A model generated the notes under the pieces. That model was not told where the DNA came from. It saw only the letters and a program-made list of their open reading frames with translations, and did not search any database. The translations under genes were made by a program, and so were the position numbers. Source: Dysgonamonadaceae bacterium (GTDB taxonomy: Bacteria; Bacteroidota; Bacteroidia; Bacteroidales; Azobacteroidaceae). From it: a DNA stretch of 6,289 nucleotides. Positions 5,786 through 6,289 of this stretch are shown here, piece after piece (position 1 is the first letter of the stretch; each line of letters starts with the position of its first letter). Where the stretch lies: assembly GCA_031261015.1 (NCBI GenBank), contig JAISKG010000095.1, positions 1 through 6,289 on the forward strand. The letters run 5' to 3'.

Positions 5786-6289
5786 ATATAGTATATTTTT
5801 TATTTTTTGTCTGATTTTTTCGCTCGAGCTGCAAGCGCAAGATCAAGCAGCTTACGAATTTAACGCGACTGTAACCGTTAACAGCGACCGGATTCCGGGA
5901 ACGAACAAAAATATTTTCACAACTTTGGAAAATTCTTTGTTTCAATTTGTTAATACGCAAGCATGGAGCCGAACCAAGTTTTCCCGCATCGAACGGATCG
6001 ATTGCGCTTTTGCTTTAACGATTACCGAACAAATTTCCGACAATCGTTTCAAAGCAGAATTGTTTGTGCAATCGCGCCGGCCGGTATATAATTCGTCGTA
6101 TGTTACCACGATGCTGAATTGGCGCGATACAAATGTGGAATTTGAATACATAGAAGGCGCCGCTTTGGAAATGCTGCAATCGACGATCAGCGACAATCTG
6201 GTGGCTACTGTTGCTTTCTATTGCAATCTGATTCTGGCGCTGGATTTCGATAGTTTTTCGCTGATGGGCGGCAGTGTTTTTTACCGGCA
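5778..6289 (+). CDS. porD: DUF4835 / PorD-type exported protein (3' end outside window)
   Basis: The frame is open to the right edge: 170 codons plus two bases from ATG 5778, of about 290-300 expected. A signal peptide (HKYSIFFIFCLIFSLELQAQ) leads into the DUF4835 domain: FNATVTVNSDRIPGTNK, FTTLENSLFQFVN, a WS...F.RIERIDC block, VQSRRPVYNSSY, a LNWRD block, then DNLVATVAFYCNLILALDFDSFS. These match my recollection of the family closely. It is found throughout Bacteroidota, commonly between coaBC and recN, and is labelled PorD, a type IX secretion component, in some databases; its exact role is unclear to me. ATG 5778 is preferred over the in-frame ATG at 5772 because GGAGA at 5765-5769 is eight bases from it. 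The gene overlaps coaBC by 8 bases, so the two are co-transcribed and probably translationally coupled. Confidence 0.9.
   Translation, partial: MHKYSIFFIFCLIFSLELQAQDQAAYEFNATVTVNSDRIPGTNKNIFTTLENSLFQFVNTQAWSRTKFSRIERIDCAFALTITEQISDNRFKAELFVQSRRPVYNSSYVTTMLNWRDTNVEFEYIEGAALEMLQSTISDNLVATVAFYCNLILALDFDSFSLMGGSVFYR

Noticed and set aside
5670..6196. Minus-strand ORFs of 96 and 84 codons
   Set aside because: They are antisense to coaBC and the DUF4835 gene, both clearly recognised on the plus strand.

Overview
The window (about 6.3 kb) looks like a chromosomal segment of a member of the Bacteroidota or a close relative in the FCB group. The reasons are a coaBC gene followed directly by a DUF4835 (PorD-type) gene, a HYC_CC_PP family gene next to a CusA-type pump, signal peptides ending in AQ, and promoter candidates of the TTTG / TAnnTTTG type. 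There are no RNA genes, transposases or CRISPR arrays. I read everything by eye from the sequence; no similarity search was run.

Left part (1-3567, minus strand): a metal-efflux locus. A small secreted Cys/His protein of the HYC_CC_PP family (3148-3567) lies 98 bp upstream of a large RND permease (1-3049) that runs off the left edge. The permease resembles CusA: it keeps the TM4 Asp and all three methionines that match the E. coli CusA copper/silver relay (M649, M699, M759). It also carries an extra pair of hydrophobic segments after TM6. The CusB adaptor, CusC/TolC channel and regulator expected with such a pump are not in the window.

Middle (3568-4564): a small secreted glucosaminidase of the GH73 type (3808-4368, minus strand), with a good Bacteroidota-type promoter in front of it, and a divergent 196-bp control region shared with the rightward genes.

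Right part (4565-6289, plus strand): the bifunctional coenzyme A biosynthesis gene coaBC, overlapping by a few bases the start of a DUF4835 gene that is cut by the right edge. The latter encodes an exported protein linked to type IX secretion.

The most unusual signals are sequence elements lying inside genes without breaking them. An imperfect palindrome of about 28 bp occurs both between the HYC gene and cusA and, in frame, inside cusA. A 9-bp tandem repeat codes for a linker in cusA. A run of 11 A lies exactly at the CoaC/CoaB domain junction, where slippage either way would give a CoaC-only protein. CoaBC also lacks two residues regarded as catalytic in E. coli.
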